A stretch of DNA of 64,000 nt, from the NCBI GenBank assembly GCA_028705775.1, contig JAQWCW010000009.1, positions 27,818 through 91,817 on the forward strand, read 5' to 3'. The notes under the pieces are model-generated. The model was not told the DNA's origin. It worked only from the letters and a program-made list of their open reading frames with translations, and made no database searches. Every line of letters starts with the position of its first letter. Position 1 is the first letter of the stretch. This DNA comes from Eubacteriales bacterium (GTDB lineage Bacteria; Bacillota; Clostridia; Christensenellales; Aristaeellaceae). The position numbers and the translations under genes were made by a program. This document shows, piece by piece, positions 24,352 through 33,566 of this stretch.

Positions 24352-24932
24352 ACGCCACCCGTTTAGCGGTAGCGATGACCGGCTCATACTGCACGTTTGC
24401 AAAAGCGTTTGCTGCTATGGAGGAGCTGATGAGATACGGCTTTGAGCTGATACCCGTACTCTCCTATAACGCCGCAACGCAGGACACACGTTTCTTTACA
24501 GCTATAGAAGTGCTTGCCCGAATTGAAAAGATTTGCGGAAAGCCTCCGCTTACAAGCCTTTCGGATGTCGAGCCGTTCGGACCGGCGCGGATGACCGACG
24601 CGTACCTTATCATGCCCGCTACCGGAAATACGATAGCAAAGCTTGCGGCGGGAATATTCGATACGCCTGCGCTTCTTGGGGCAAAATCGCATCTTCGCAA
24701 TCAGCGACCTCTTATTATTTTCGTTTCGACAAACGACGGGCTTTCGACTGCAGCAAAGAATATCGGTGCGCTGCTTGAGAAGAAGGATGTTTATTTCGTG
24801 CCGTTCTCGCAGGACGACCCGCGCAAAAAACCGCGCTCTTTGGTAAGCGATTTTTCAAAAGTGCGGCAGACGGTTCTTTCGGCGCTGGAGGGGGTTCAGC
24901 TTCAGCCGCTGATAGGCGCTCCGTGCGAGTAA
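24348..24932 (+). CDS. dpaB: Dipicolinate synthase subunit B
   Basis: The 194-residue flavoprotein-like subunit starts at ATG 24348, overlapping the dpaA stop by four bases and following GGGAGG. The N-terminal VAMTGSYCTFAKAFAAMEEL and the segments AYLIMPATGNTIAKLAAGI and FVPFSQDDPRKKPRSLVSDF are characteristic of DpaB (SpoVFB). A longer upstream reading would be in the dpaA coding region and is rejected. The protein completes the DPA synthase, and DPA export would need a SpoVV-like protein, a candidate for which is at 49.3 kb. Confidence 0.94.
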   Translation: MNATRLAVAMTGSYCTFAKAFAAMEELMRYGFELIPVLSYNAATQDTRFFTAIEVLARIEKICGKPPLTSLSDVEPFGPARMTDAYLIMPATGNTIAKLAAGIFDTPALLGAKSHLRNQRPLIIFVSTNDGLSTAAKNIGALLEKKDVYFVPFSQDDPRKKPRSLVSDFSKVRQTVLSALEGVQLQPLIGAPCE

Positions 24933-25051
24933 CCCTGTAAGCGCTTTGGGACGAATCAAAGCCCTTCCTTCGTTATATATGGTATAAGCTATGCCGCTCA
25001 TAATAATCGCGGCTATGCGGCTGCCATGCCGATTAAGGAAGGGGTCAAGCA

Positions 25052-26197
25052 ATGAAAAAAGTATTTATTCTGATACTGTCTCTGGCGCTTTGCATATCAT
25101 TTCCGGCGGCGGCTCAGGAAGAGCCCGCCCTGTCCATAACGGAGCTTTCCGTGCCATTCGGCGATATAGCCGTGCGCAGTCCGCAAATATCCGGAATTGA
25201 TAATGCGGACGTTATTAATCAAGCGATTCTGGATACCCTCGGCTGGAACGAATGCGTAACGCAGAATCAGCAGGGCAACAGTCTAGATGTAAGCTACGAA
25301 TGCTATCTTGACGATAATATTGTGTCCGTGCTGTTTTCCCTGCACGGGGAAATACCGTCGTCAAGGGATGAGCGCGCGTACAAAAGCGCTTCCTTCATGC
25401 TTGAAACCGGCGAGCCGATAACGCTCGATTCCTTGTTTACCGATACGGACGCGGCAGTATCGCACATGGAGAGCATCCTCTGGGACGCGCTTCCCGAGGA
25501 TTTGTTTTTCTACTGCGATAATACCGACATTTCCCCTATGCCGCGCGACTGCTTTTTCATCGACGGCAGCGGAATCACAATCGGCTACGGCATACGCAGC
25601 TTTTCGCTTCTGAGCGGCTATGCTGGAAAGGCGCATTTCTACCCTTATGAAATAGCCGAATACCTGAATACCGATGAAGGCTCGCTCGCGCTAAAGCTTT
25701 GGGCGCATCAGCTCGGGCTTTCCGGCAAAGCAGAGCGCGAAGCGCTTATGCATGAGGATTTTACAAGCGGCAGGATTGCAGGTCTGCCCTATGCAATCGG
25801 AGATAATATTGAGAAAACCGTAAACGAATACAGGCTGCTTACTACCCCCGATTATATTACCGGCTCGCGAATCGTTGAATTTGAGGAAGCGAGAACGCGC
25901 GGCTCAAGAGTGCTTACGGACGCGCTTACAAGCACAACGCAAAACAGTGAAGTCTTGGGAATCCGCGCTTACAGGGCGAGCATATACGGAATCATCACAA
26001 CCGGCGTTTCAACAAAGGCAGACATAACAGAGGCATTCGGAGAGCCGGAAAGCTCTGTTACGCTTGACGCGTATTCAGCTCAGGACTGGCAGCTGCCCGC
26101 AGGAGAAAGCGTCTACTACACAATAGATGGGCGAAACCTTCGGCTGCACTTTACAGAGGACGGAATTTTGTATATGATACAGATATCCGGTGTGTGA
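25052..26197 (+). CDS. Secreted protein with DUF3298-like region
   Basis: The 381-residue protein has a clean signal peptide (KVFILILSLALCISFPAAAQ). The middle part, with ASFMLETGEPITLDSLFTD, GITIGYGIRSFSLLSGYAGK and FYPYEIAEYL, resembles the DUF3298/RsiV-type extracytoplasmic domain. The C-terminal part (FGEPESSVTLDAYSAQDWQL, LRLHFTEDGILYMIQISG) looks like a second small domain of the SmpA/OmlA or DUF4309 kind. I do not recognise an enzyme motif. It lies between dpaB and spoIIIE, so a sporulation link is possible but not shown. Confidence 0.65.
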   Translation: MKKVFILILSLALCISFPAAAQEEPALSITELSVPFGDIAVRSPQISGIDNADVINQAILDTLGWNECVTQNQQGNSLDVSYECYLDDNIVSVLFSLHGEIPSSRDERAYKSASFMLETGEPITLDSLFTDTDAAVSHMESILWDALPEDLFFYCDNTDISPMPRDCFFIDGSGITIGYGIRSFSLLSGYAGKAHFYPYEIAEYLNTDEGSLALKLWAHQLGLSGKAEREALMHEDFTSGRIAGLPYAIGDNIEKTVNEYRLLTTPDYITGSRIVEFEEARTRGSRVLTDALTSTTQNSEVLGIRAYRASIYGIITTGVSTKADITEAFGEPESSVTLDAYSAQDWQLPAGESVYYTIDGRNLRLHFTEDGILYMIQISGV

Positions 26198-26226
26198 TTA
26201 TGCTCCGGTCGAAAGGGCGATAAGCT

Positions 26227-29220
26227 TTGGCTCAAAGGAAAACCGCTGTGAAAGCGAAGGTAAAGACATATTCATCGGATAGCCTGCTGCTCCGAACAAT
26301 CGTGGGCATTGCGCTTTGCGCTTTGTCCGCGCTGTTTTTGCTGTGCATGATTTTCTCCGACAGAAGCACCGTGCTGTTTGCCCTGCATTCTTTTCTCTAC
26401 GGGCTTTGCAGCGTTATGTCGCCCGTGTTCACGCTTCTGCTTCTTTGGGGCGGTTTGCTCACCCTTATTTCCACTCGGCGTAAGCCGAAAAGCACCTTTT
26501 ATTATATATGCATATGCTTGTTTTTTCTGATGCTGCTTACCCTTCTCGGAATCCAAAGCATTGACTCTATCAACGCGTACGCACAGCAGCTCGGCAAAAC
26601 CTACCCTACCGCTTATCTTACGACGCTTGAAACCGCATACTATATCAATTCCCATTATGCTGCCAATGTCGGCGGTTTCCTTAATATGCTGCTTGCATGG
26701 CCGGCGTGGAAATATATCGGTGCCCAGCAGAGCCTTGCGATTGTCTACTCGCTTTGCGCGCTCTGCCTGCTTCCAATGATTCTGCGCGCTTTCCTCAAGT
26801 ATCGCAAGGCGATTAAGGAGGACAGAGCGGCGCTTGACGAATCATGGCAGAAGGACGAAGCAAAGCCGCTCGCCGATTATGCCGCTGCCGACGGCGCTGA
26901 GGACGCAAGCGAATCCCTTCAGCGCGTAAGCACTGCAATGAACGCTAAGCCTCAGAACAGACCTGTAACCATTAATCAGCAGCGTCGGCCGCTTGTTCCC
27001 AAACAGGAGTTTGAGGAAATAATTCCGGCTGACCAGTTTACGGAGGATAATGTGCCGCACACGCGCAAGCCCAAGCGCGGCAAGCGTGGCGGAGTTCAGT
27101 TTGAGGAAGCGTCCACCGATATTTACACAGAGGATATTTATCCGCCCTCCTTCCCTGCCGGAGCTGCTCAGGAGCAGGTAAGGCACGCCCCTCCCGAATG
27201 GGCGGATTTAAGCGCAGAAACCGGAAAACCCGAGTTCACTCCCGCTTCATTTGACGATGACGGCTTTGCTGAGGAAGCTCCATGGATTGCGCCAGCCGGT
27301 CCTTGGGCTGTTCCTCAGAAAACTACCGAAACGATAAAGCCTGCTCCCGTAAAGCCTGAAACAGTTGAAAAAACGCCTTTTCCTCCGCGCGGAGGCTATA
27401 AAACTGAAGGCGCAGAGCAGAAAACAACGATTCCCGCGCCGATTATGCCTCAGCCGGTTAAGCCTGAGGTGAAAGCGCCGATAGTTAGTCCGATTATCGA
27501 GGACGAGCCTGACGACTTTTTTGAGAACGAAACAATCTATCAGCCGCAGTCTGCCGCAGCGCAAAAAAGCAAGAGCCGCAGACGCTCTACAAAGGATACC
27601 GCTGCGCCGTCCGTTCCGAGCCCTGCCCCTGTTATCAACTATGATACAGCGCGCCCGCTGAGGCTTGACGAAACTCCGATAATAAGACCTCAACGCGCTC
27701 ACGACGAGATAAAGCAAAACAAAAATGACGAGTATCATTTCCCGACTCCGGATTTGCTTACTCCCGCGCCCGTCCGCGTTCAGCAAGATATAGACGCAGA
27801 CAGACGCAAGGCAGAAAAGCTTGAGGAAACAATAAAGAGCTTCGGTATCGCCGCCTGCGTAAGAAGCTTTGTTCACGGGCCGGCAATCACCCAATTTTCA
27901 GTTGAAATCGCACAGGGCGTAAGGCTGCAGAAGCTATTGAACATAAGCGATACGATTGCGCTTTCGATGGCGGCAAGCGGCGTAATCATGGAAGCGATTC
28001 CTGGTACATCCTATGTCGGCGTTGAAATCCCGAACGACGCTGTTGAAACTGTTCATTTCAGCAGCATTGTCAATAATCCCGTATTCACCAATCAAAAAAG
28101 CCCGCTTACAGTAGCGCTGGGTCAGCAGATAAACGGAAACTGCGTGGTATGCGATTTGAGCAAAATGCCCCATCTGCTTATCGCCGGCGCAACCGGAAGC
28201 GGTAAATCCGTATGCATTAACTCGATTATTTGCTCCATCCTTTTCCGCTCCTCGCCCAAGGATGTAAGAATGATTCTTGTAGACCCGAAGGTCGTTGAGC
28301 TTCAAGTTTACGAGGGTATTCCCCATCTGCTCGTCCCCGTTGTCAGCAATCCCAAAAAGGCAGCAGGCGCGCTGCGCTGGGCGGTTGATGAAATGATGGA
28401 AAGATACAAGAAGTTTACCGAGCGCAAGGTACGGAACATCGCGGGCTTCAACTCGGCTCTTAAAAGCGGAGAGGACAAAATGCCTCACATTCTCATCATA
28501 ATCGACGAGCTTGCCGATTTGATGATTGCCGCAAAAAAAGAAGTTGAGGAATATATACAGCGCTTGAGCCAGCTTGCAAGAGCCGCCGGAATTCACATGG
28601 TTGTCGCCACTCAGCGGCCTTCTGTCGACGTCGTAACCGGCACAATCAAGGCGAACATCCCAAGCCGTATAGCTTTCGCGGTTTCATCGTACACGGATTC
28701 CAGAACGATTCTTGACAGAAACGGCGCTGAAAAGCTGCTGGGCAAGGGCGATATGCTCTATAATCCGATGGGCGCTTTCAAGCCTACGCGCGTTCAGGGC
28801 TGCTTCCTTGACGATGACGAGGTTACGCGCATTGTTGAATACATCAAGCGCTACTCTCATGCCGAATACGACCCTGATATACTTGAGGAGCTTGACAAGG
28901 AAGAAAAAGAAGAAACCGCCGACATGGAGTACGGCGGCGATATTCCCGAAAAAGCGGACGCTCAGGTGGACAGTTATCTGCAAAAGGCTATCAAGATGGC
29001 TGTCGAGGAAGGTCAGATGTCCATCAGTATGCTCCAGAGGCGGCTGCGCGTCGGCTACGGCAGAGCCGGTCATCTTGTGGACGAGATGGCGCGAAGGGGT
29101 ATTATAAGCCAAAGCGAGGGCGCAAAATCCCGTAAAACGCTTATCAGCAGGAGCGAGTATATGGATATGTTCCCCGACGACGAGGACAACTCGTTATATC
29201 CGATGAACGACGAAGAATAA
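26227..29220 (+). CDS. spoIIIE: DNA translocase FtsK/SpoIIIE
   Basis: The hexameric motor pumps DNA through the division or sporulation septum. Four hydrophobic spans lie within residues ~22-190. A Pro/Glu/Lys-rich linker of over 300 residues follows, longer than in Bacillus SpoIIIE, and makes the protein 997 residues. The motor domain has AGATGSGKSV near residue 652 and the Walker B strand HILIIIDELADLMI. A C-terminal winged helix (gamma) ends near MLQRRLRVGYGRAGHLVDEM. The start is TTG at 26227, nine bases behind AAAGGG. The dpaAB neighbourhood argues for a sporulation role, but it may also serve vegetative division. Confidence 0.93.
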   Translation: MAQRKTAVKAKVKTYSSDSLLLRTIVGIALCALSALFLLCMIFSDRSTVLFALHSFLYGLCSVMSPVFTLLLLWGGLLTLISTRRKPKSTFYYICICLFFLMLLTLLGIQSIDSINAYAQQLGKTYPTAYLTTLETAYYINSHYAANVGGFLNMLLAWPAWKYIGAQQSLAIVYSLCALCLLPMILRAFLKYRKAIKEDRAALDESWQKDEAKPLADYAAADGAEDASESLQRVSTAMNAKPQNRPVTINQQRRPLVPKQEFEEIIPADQFTEDNVPHTRKPKRGKRGGVQFEEASTDIYTEDIYPPSFPAGAAQEQVRHAPPEWADLSAETGKPEFTPASFDDDGFAEEAPWIAPAGPWAVPQKTTETIKPAPVKPETVEKTPFPPRGGYKTEGAEQKTTIPAPIMPQPVKPEVKAPIVSPIIEDEPDDFFENETIYQPQSAAAQKSKSRRRSTKDTAAPSVPSPAPVINYDTARPLRLDETPIIRPQRAHDEIKQNKNDEYHFPTPDLLTPAPVRVQQDIDADRRKAEKLEETIKSFGIAACVRSFVHGPAITQFSVEIAQGVRLQKLLNISDTIALSMAASGVIMEAIPGTSYVGVEIPNDAVETVHFSSIVNNPVFTNQKSPLTVALGQQINGNCVVCDLSKMPHLLIAGATGSGKSVCINSIICSILFRSSPKDVRMILVDPKVVELQVYEGIPHLLVPVVSNPKKAAGALRWAVDEMMERYKKFTERKVRNIAGFNSALKSGEDKMPHILIIIDELADLMIAAKKEVEEYIQRLSQLARAAGIHMVVATQRPSVDVVTGTIKANIPSRIAFAVSSYTDSRTILDRNGAEKLLGKGDMLYNPMGAFKPTRVQGCFLDDDEVTRIVEYIKRYSHAEYDPDILEELDKEEKEETADMEYGGDIPEKADAQVDSYLQKAIKMAVEEGQMSISMLQRRLRVGYGRAGHLVDEMARRGIISQSEGAKSRKTLISRSEYMDMFPDDEDNSLYPMNDEE

Positions 29221-30729
29221 TCAGGGCGAAACAAGAAATACGTTTTTTGCGTCGGCGGTGTACTCAGTACCGCCGACGTTTGTTTCTGCAATAATAATAT
29301 AGCTTCCGGAAGGGCACAGCTCGCCGCTCTGCGTTTTTCCGTTCCAATAAAGGGTTGCGCTGTCGGGAGTAAGCCCCTCGGGTCGAGTGGCTTTTTTATA
29401 GCACAGCCGCCTTACAACCCTGCCTGTCGACTGCGAAAAAACGGTTACCGTAAGCTCAACCGGAAAGCGGTGAGCTACAAGTATGGGCAGCTCATCCCCC
29501 GCCGACGGCTCAAAAACATCGCGGGTCATAACGAACAAAGAAGGGTTACCACTCTGCGGCAGAACAGTTATTATACGGCTGAAGCAGATTCGCGGAATGC
29601 CGTTGTTTATTGTAAGCAGCTGAAAGAGCAGATAACCGCTTCCCCCTTCGTCCGTAAGCGAAAGCGTTCGGCTTTTACGCCCGGGCTTAACCATGCCCTT
29701 TTCGGCAGGGTCGGTTATATTGCTTTCCTCGCTGTCGAAGAACAGCTGCGCCGAATCAAACTGCCAGTTGCCGTTTTCCATGTATACGATTTGATAAGCG
29801 ATTCGCGCTTCTTCCGTAACCGTAAACTCGAAGGACAGATTATGCTCGGAAAGCGTCAGAGTAGTGCTTGGAAAGGTAACGTTTTCAACGGCTAACGGGT
29901 TTTCCGTTTTTAGTTTTGCCGATATGTCAAACAGGCACATATCATCGTCTTGCGGATAAGCTTGAGTTGTGCTTGTTGCGTTGTTGTCGATGAGAAACTC
30001 ATACATTTCGCTCAATGTCACTGTTTCGTTATGGTCCGCGTCTGCGGTTGTTCCTCCGAAATAACCCGTTCCTATCGCGAATGAATTCGCAAAATAACTG
30101 TACGCTCCGACGAGCTGTGCGAAATCCTGCCTGCCTGAATACAGCCAACTTATTTCTGAGCCGCCTGCGGAGGTAAGAATCTTGAATTCATCGCCTAAAA
30201 AATACTGCTTTGTCACGCCGCCGCTTACGCCCTTACCGATAAGCGCGCCGCTGTTGCACGCGTCAATCAGAAGCACTTTTGTGCCTTTGATACCCTTGAA
30301 CATATCCTCTAGCATTTTTGCCGAAAGGAATTCCTCAGCCGTTCCGTCGGAGAGCAGAAGATAAGCCTCTCCGTCCGAATACACGCCGTGAGTGCTTATA
30401 TAGAAATATGAAACATCGTTATCGTCGGCGGAAATGAACGCCTGACGGATTGATTGACCGAGACCGTTGACGGTTCGGATTGTGGACGAAACCGTTCTGA
30501 GTACCTCAAAATCCATTCCGGTTGAATAAAATGCGTTACGCATAAGCGCGACGTTGTTTCCGCTGCTCGGCCATGTATCCAGTTGCGAAATGAAGAAATT
30601 GCAGCCGACAAACAGGGCGCGGCGCGTAACGGGATTTTCTTCATCCTCCGCTTTTGCAAAAGAAAAAAGCGAAAGTATAAGCAGCGCTGCCGCAATAAGC
30701 CTCGCTGTGCGGCTAAAGCAAGCGCTCAT
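29221..30729 (-). CDS. Secreted caspase-like (peptidase C14) protein
   Basis: From ATG 30729 (seven bases after GGGAGG) the 502-residue protein has a signal peptide (LIAAALLILSLFSFAKA), then a C14 caspase fold. The catalytic dyad is H114 in YISTHGVYSDG and C158 in LLIDACNSGAL. A beta-sandwich region follows (about 270-410), and the end contains LYWNGKTQSGELCPSGSY, a FlgD/CHU_C-type Ig domain. It is exported, so it acts outside the cytoplasm, unlike the cytoplasmic caspase-like effectors of defence systems. It is last in an operon with ftsH, a PHP enzyme and a VanW protein. Substrate unknown. Confidence 0.82.
   Translation of the reverse strand: MSACFSRTARLIAAALLILSLFSFAKAEDEENPVTRRALFVGCNFFISQLDTWPSSGNNVALMRNAFYSTGMDFEVLRTVSSTIRTVNGLGQSIRQAFISADDNDVSYFYISTHGVYSDGEAYLLLSDGTAEEFLSAKMLEDMFKGIKGTKVLLIDACNSGALIGKGVSGGVTKQYFLGDEFKILTSAGGSEISWLYSGRQDFAQLVGAYSYFANSFAIGTGYFGGTTADADHNETVTLSEMYEFLIDNNATSTTQAYPQDDDMCLFDISAKLKTENPLAVENVTFPSTTLTLSEHNLSFEFTVTEEARIAYQIVYMENGNWQFDSAQLFFDSEESNITDPAEKGMVKPGRKSRTLSLTDEGGSGYLLFQLLTINNGIPRICFSRIITVLPQSGNPSLFVMTRDVFEPSAGDELPILVAHRFPVELTVTVFSQSTGRVVRRLCYKKATRPEGLTPDSATLYWNGKTQSGELCPSGSYIIIAETNVGGTEYTADAKNVFLVSP
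29250..29286 (+). terminator. Terminator of spoIIIE inside the 3' end of the opposing gene
   Basis: CGTCGGCGGT and ACCGCCGACG form a perfect 10-bp stem with a nine-base loop, followed on the plus strand by TTTGTTT. It begins 30 bases past the spoIIIE stop but lies within the coding sequence of the convergent caspase-like gene. Confidence 0.65.
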
Positions 30730-30787
30730 ACTTCCGCCTCCCTTCAATCGTCAAGCGGTGCGCGTCGGTTTTTCCGCGCAGGCAAAA

Positions 30788-32677
30788 TCACCTCATCTGA
30801 GTTCCTGTATAAATGATTGCCGGTCTTGCTCTGTACGTATCCTCCGACAGCATTACTCGTCCGACTTCAACGCCGTTCTGCTTCGTAATCCTGAATGTCT
30901 GATATACATAGCCGTCGCGCTTCTTCTGCGTAACATAGGTTTCATCAATATATGTTACGTATTTTCCATTGGTATCGGAGCGGTATTCGGGCTCTTCAGG
31001 CGCTTTAATCGTTTCTATAAGATTGGATTCAAGCTCGTAGGTTGTGTCTCCAAGCGACCTTCCGTACACATAGCAGTAGGTTATAAGGCGCTTGGAATTG
31101 CTCGGGTCGGACATAACGCCGCAGAGGAAGTAGAGATTGCTGCCGGTGTTATTCTTGATTACCAAATCAATCGTTCTGTCGCGGGTGTACATAACGGTAG
31201 CGTCCTGACCAAGCTGCGTGTAATTGACGATATCGGAGTGGGCGGTGCGCTTCACGATATCCATGCCTGCAAGGAGCGCGCCCTGATATATCGTTGTGCT
31301 TGACTGGCAGACTCCGCCGCCTATGCCGTCCCGCAATTCGCCATAAGCATATTCAAGAGCCTCAAGGAAGCCGTTTTTCGCCGAACGCATTCCGACTTTC
31401 TTGTTAAAGCTCAGCTGCTGACCGTTTTCAAGCACAGTTCCGTTGATTCTGGAAAGCGAAAGCGCAACGTTGGAATTGCGGTTTTCGGTGCTTGTGTTGC
31501 TGATAACGGTCGTTGCTTTTCCGCGCAGAGTTCTGTCCAGCATAAGCTCCGTCTTTGTAACCTTCGGCGAAAGCGATATTGTATGGATTGGCAGAATTGC
31601 GCTCTCCATATGCTCGACCTTCTGCATAACCTCGCTCAATGTAGCGTCGGTATCGAGCATTACTCCGCTTACTTCGTCCGTATATACGAACGGAGTATAG
31701 AAATTATCTCCGGTAAAATCGCTTACAGTTGCGTCTCTTGCTGGCGTATAGATGAATGCGGCGATTTCGTCCAGAAGCCTGCTTATCGGCTCCGTTGTGT
31801 AAGTAACCTGCGAGTAAAGATATACAGGGGTTTCGCTCAACGCGTCAAGCGCCGCTTTTCTCTGCTCGTTGTTTCCGACTCTGCCTATCGACCATGCCTC
31901 GTCAAGGCGAGTCGCAAGGTCAGTCTGCATTGAGATTGTATCGGGTGTAATCGTCCATACAAACCCATTGAAGGCGAGCTGAACAAACCAGTTTGCATAC
32001 CTCTGCTGCAAATTGCTCAGAGCTGCGTTATAGCCTTGCTCCGCGGTCATTCCGCCGAGCGGAATGTCGTCAAGATATATGTTTCCGGCAAATATTGCTT
32101 CATGGTCGGAGGTTTTGTCAATCACGCTTACCTGCGCCGCAATAAGAGCGTCATAAACCTTGAAGCCGCCGAAAACAAGCAGACCGATTACGGCTGCAGC
32201 TATCGCGAGGGTAACGCCCAAAGGACGCTTGCGCTTAACAGGAGGCTTTTTGCTTCCGCCGCCGCTTGACGTGCGCTTGGGTCTGTCAATCGGTCTCGGC
32301 GAGAATCCGCCTGCGGCATACGGCGGTATATAGCCGCTGCCCGCGTTCTTAATCGGCGGCGTGCCGCCCTGCTGATAGGAAGAAGCCCTTCGCACGGGAT
32401 GGTTAACCCCTGCGGAGCTTCTTGGCGAAGCGCCCTGCGGAGCGCCTGTATTGCGGGGAATGCTGTTTATACTGCCCTGCTGATAAGGAATCGCGGCTTC
32501 CGTGTAATTCGGAGGATATGCTCCCTGCGGAGGCGCGGCAGAAAACGAAGGCGCACCGAACGTAATCCCGCCCTGCTGCGCCGGAATTTGCGGCGCGCCG
32601 GCAGGATACTGCGGAATCGGCTGCTGCTCGTTATATCCGCCCTTATAAGGGTTTCCTCCGTTACCGCTCTGCGTCAT
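30788..32677 (-). CDS. VanW family protein with PG-binding domain
   Basis: The 629-residue protein starts at ATG 32677 (GGAGG five bases before). The N-terminal ~150 residues are rich in P, G, Q and A and look cytoplasmic and disordered. One span follows (GVTLAIAAAVIGLLVFGGF), then an extracellular peptidoglycan-binding domain and the VanW domain with LSRINGTVLENGQQLSFNK and GIGGGVCQSSTTIYQGALLAG. The function of VanW proteins is unknown, and they are often linked to glycopeptide-resistance loci and cell-wall genes. It lies between the PHP gene (19 bases upstream) and the caspase gene, so this looks like an envelope operon. Confidence 0.9.
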   Translation of the reverse strand: MTQSGNGGNPYKGGYNEQQPIPQYPAGAPQIPAQQGGITFGAPSFSAAPPQGAYPPNYTEAAIPYQQGSINSIPRNTGAPQGASPRSSAGVNHPVRRASSYQQGGTPPIKNAGSGYIPPYAAGGFSPRPIDRPKRTSSGGGSKKPPVKRKRPLGVTLAIAAAVIGLLVFGGFKVYDALIAAQVSVIDKTSDHEAIFAGNIYLDDIPLGGMTAEQGYNAALSNLQQRYANWFVQLAFNGFVWTITPDTISMQTDLATRLDEAWSIGRVGNNEQRKAALDALSETPVYLYSQVTYTTEPISRLLDEIAAFIYTPARDATVSDFTGDNFYTPFVYTDEVSGVMLDTDATLSEVMQKVEHMESAILPIHTISLSPKVTKTELMLDRTLRGKATTVISNTSTENRNSNVALSLSRINGTVLENGQQLSFNKKVGMRSAKNGFLEALEYAYGELRDGIGGGVCQSSTTIYQGALLAGMDIVKRTAHSDIVNYTQLGQDATVMYTRDRTIDLVIKNNTGSNLYFLCGVMSDPSNSKRLITYCYVYGRSLGDTTYELESNLIETIKAPEEPEYRSDTNGKYVTYIDETYVTQKKRDGYVYQTFRITKQNGVEVGRVMLSEDTYRARPAIIYTGTQMR

Positions 32678-32696
32678 TTCATCCTCCAATGTAATT

Positions 32697-33566
32697 TCAG
32701 GAATTCTGAGGTTTTGATATCGCAGTTAATAGGTTCTCGCAGCAGGAGGACATATCCTGCCAGTATTTGCACATTCCGCCTAACGGAGCGTGCATTGAGC
32801 CGTGTCCGTGATAGTCGCTTCCGCCTGTTACGATAAGCCCGCAGCGCTTTGCTATCGCCATAAGCGCGCCGATATCCCTGCCAACGGATGTTGGATGGTA
32901 CACCTCTATGCCCTTAAGCCCAAGGCTCGTCCACTCATCAATCAACTGCGAGAGTGACGGAAGCGGCAGTTTATAAAGGTATGGGTGCGCGAGAACAGGA
33001 ACAAGCCCGCACTCCGCTATTTTGCTGATTATTTCGCCCGCATCCCTATGCGCGCGCGGTACATATCCTGCTTTTCCGACAGCCAGATAGCGCTCGCAGG
33101 CTTCGTCCACATCCTTGGCGTATCCCGCCGCAACAAGCTGATGACCGACGTGCATTCTGCCGATGCTTTTGCCGTCCGCGCGCGCAAGAGGAGTAAGTGA
33201 AATTCCTATCGCTTCAAGGCGGGCATAGATTTCAAGCATTCTGTCATCACGCTCCTTGCGCATGACCGAAAGAAAACCCATAAGCTCCTCAGAAGCAGTC
33301 ACATCGCCGTAAGCCAGAATATGGTATTCATTTACGCCGCCTGTCGATATTTCAACTCCGGGGAGCACGGAAAGACTTGTGCCCTCAGCAGCCTGCTGAG
33401 CCATTGCTATGCCGCCCACTGCGTCATGGTCCGTTACGGCTAAAAGGTTAAGCCCCGCCCCCAGAGCTAGTGAAACAAGCTCTTTGGGAGAGGCGTCGCC
33501 GTCAGAAACGGTGGTATGAGTATGTAAATCGGCTGCAAGCTCTTTGTTAATTCTCGTCAGGCTCAT
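32697..33566 (-). CDS. PHP domain phosphoesterase
   Basis: From ATG 33566 the 289-residue protein begins with ADLHTHTTVSDGDASPKELV, the first metal-binding motif of the polymerase-and-histidinol-phosphatase fold. Later metal ligands appear in AVTDHDAVGG, GVEIST, VLAHPYLY and GGSDYHGHG. The family includes 3',5'-nucleoside bisphosphate phosphatases and RNase AM (YciV/TrpH type), and length and motif spacing agree with that group. The start overlaps the end of ftsH by 20 bases behind a GAGG site, so expression is coupled to ftsH. Confidence 0.88.
   Translation of the reverse strand: MSLTRINKELAADLHTHTTVSDGDASPKELVSLALGAGLNLLAVTDHDAVGGIAMAQQAAEGTSLSVLPGVEISTGGVNEYHILAYGDVTASEELMGFLSVMRKERDDRMLEIYARLEAIGISLTPLARADGKSIGRMHVGHQLVAAGYAKDVDEACERYLAVGKAGYVPRAHRDAGEIISKIAECGLVPVLAHPYLYKLPLPSLSQLIDEWTSLGLKGIEVYHPTSVGRDIGALMAIAKRCGLIVTGGSDYHGHGSMHAPLGGMCKYWQDMSSCCENLLTAISKPQNS

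Noticed and set aside
24950..24966. GCTTTG/CAAAGC stem after dpaB as a terminator
   Set aside because: The stem is short and followed by CCTTCCTTCG rather than a T-run.
27247..27894. 215-residue minus-strand frame
   Set aside because: It is antisense to the low-complexity linker of SpoIIIE; Arg/Cys/Phe-rich composition is not protein-like.
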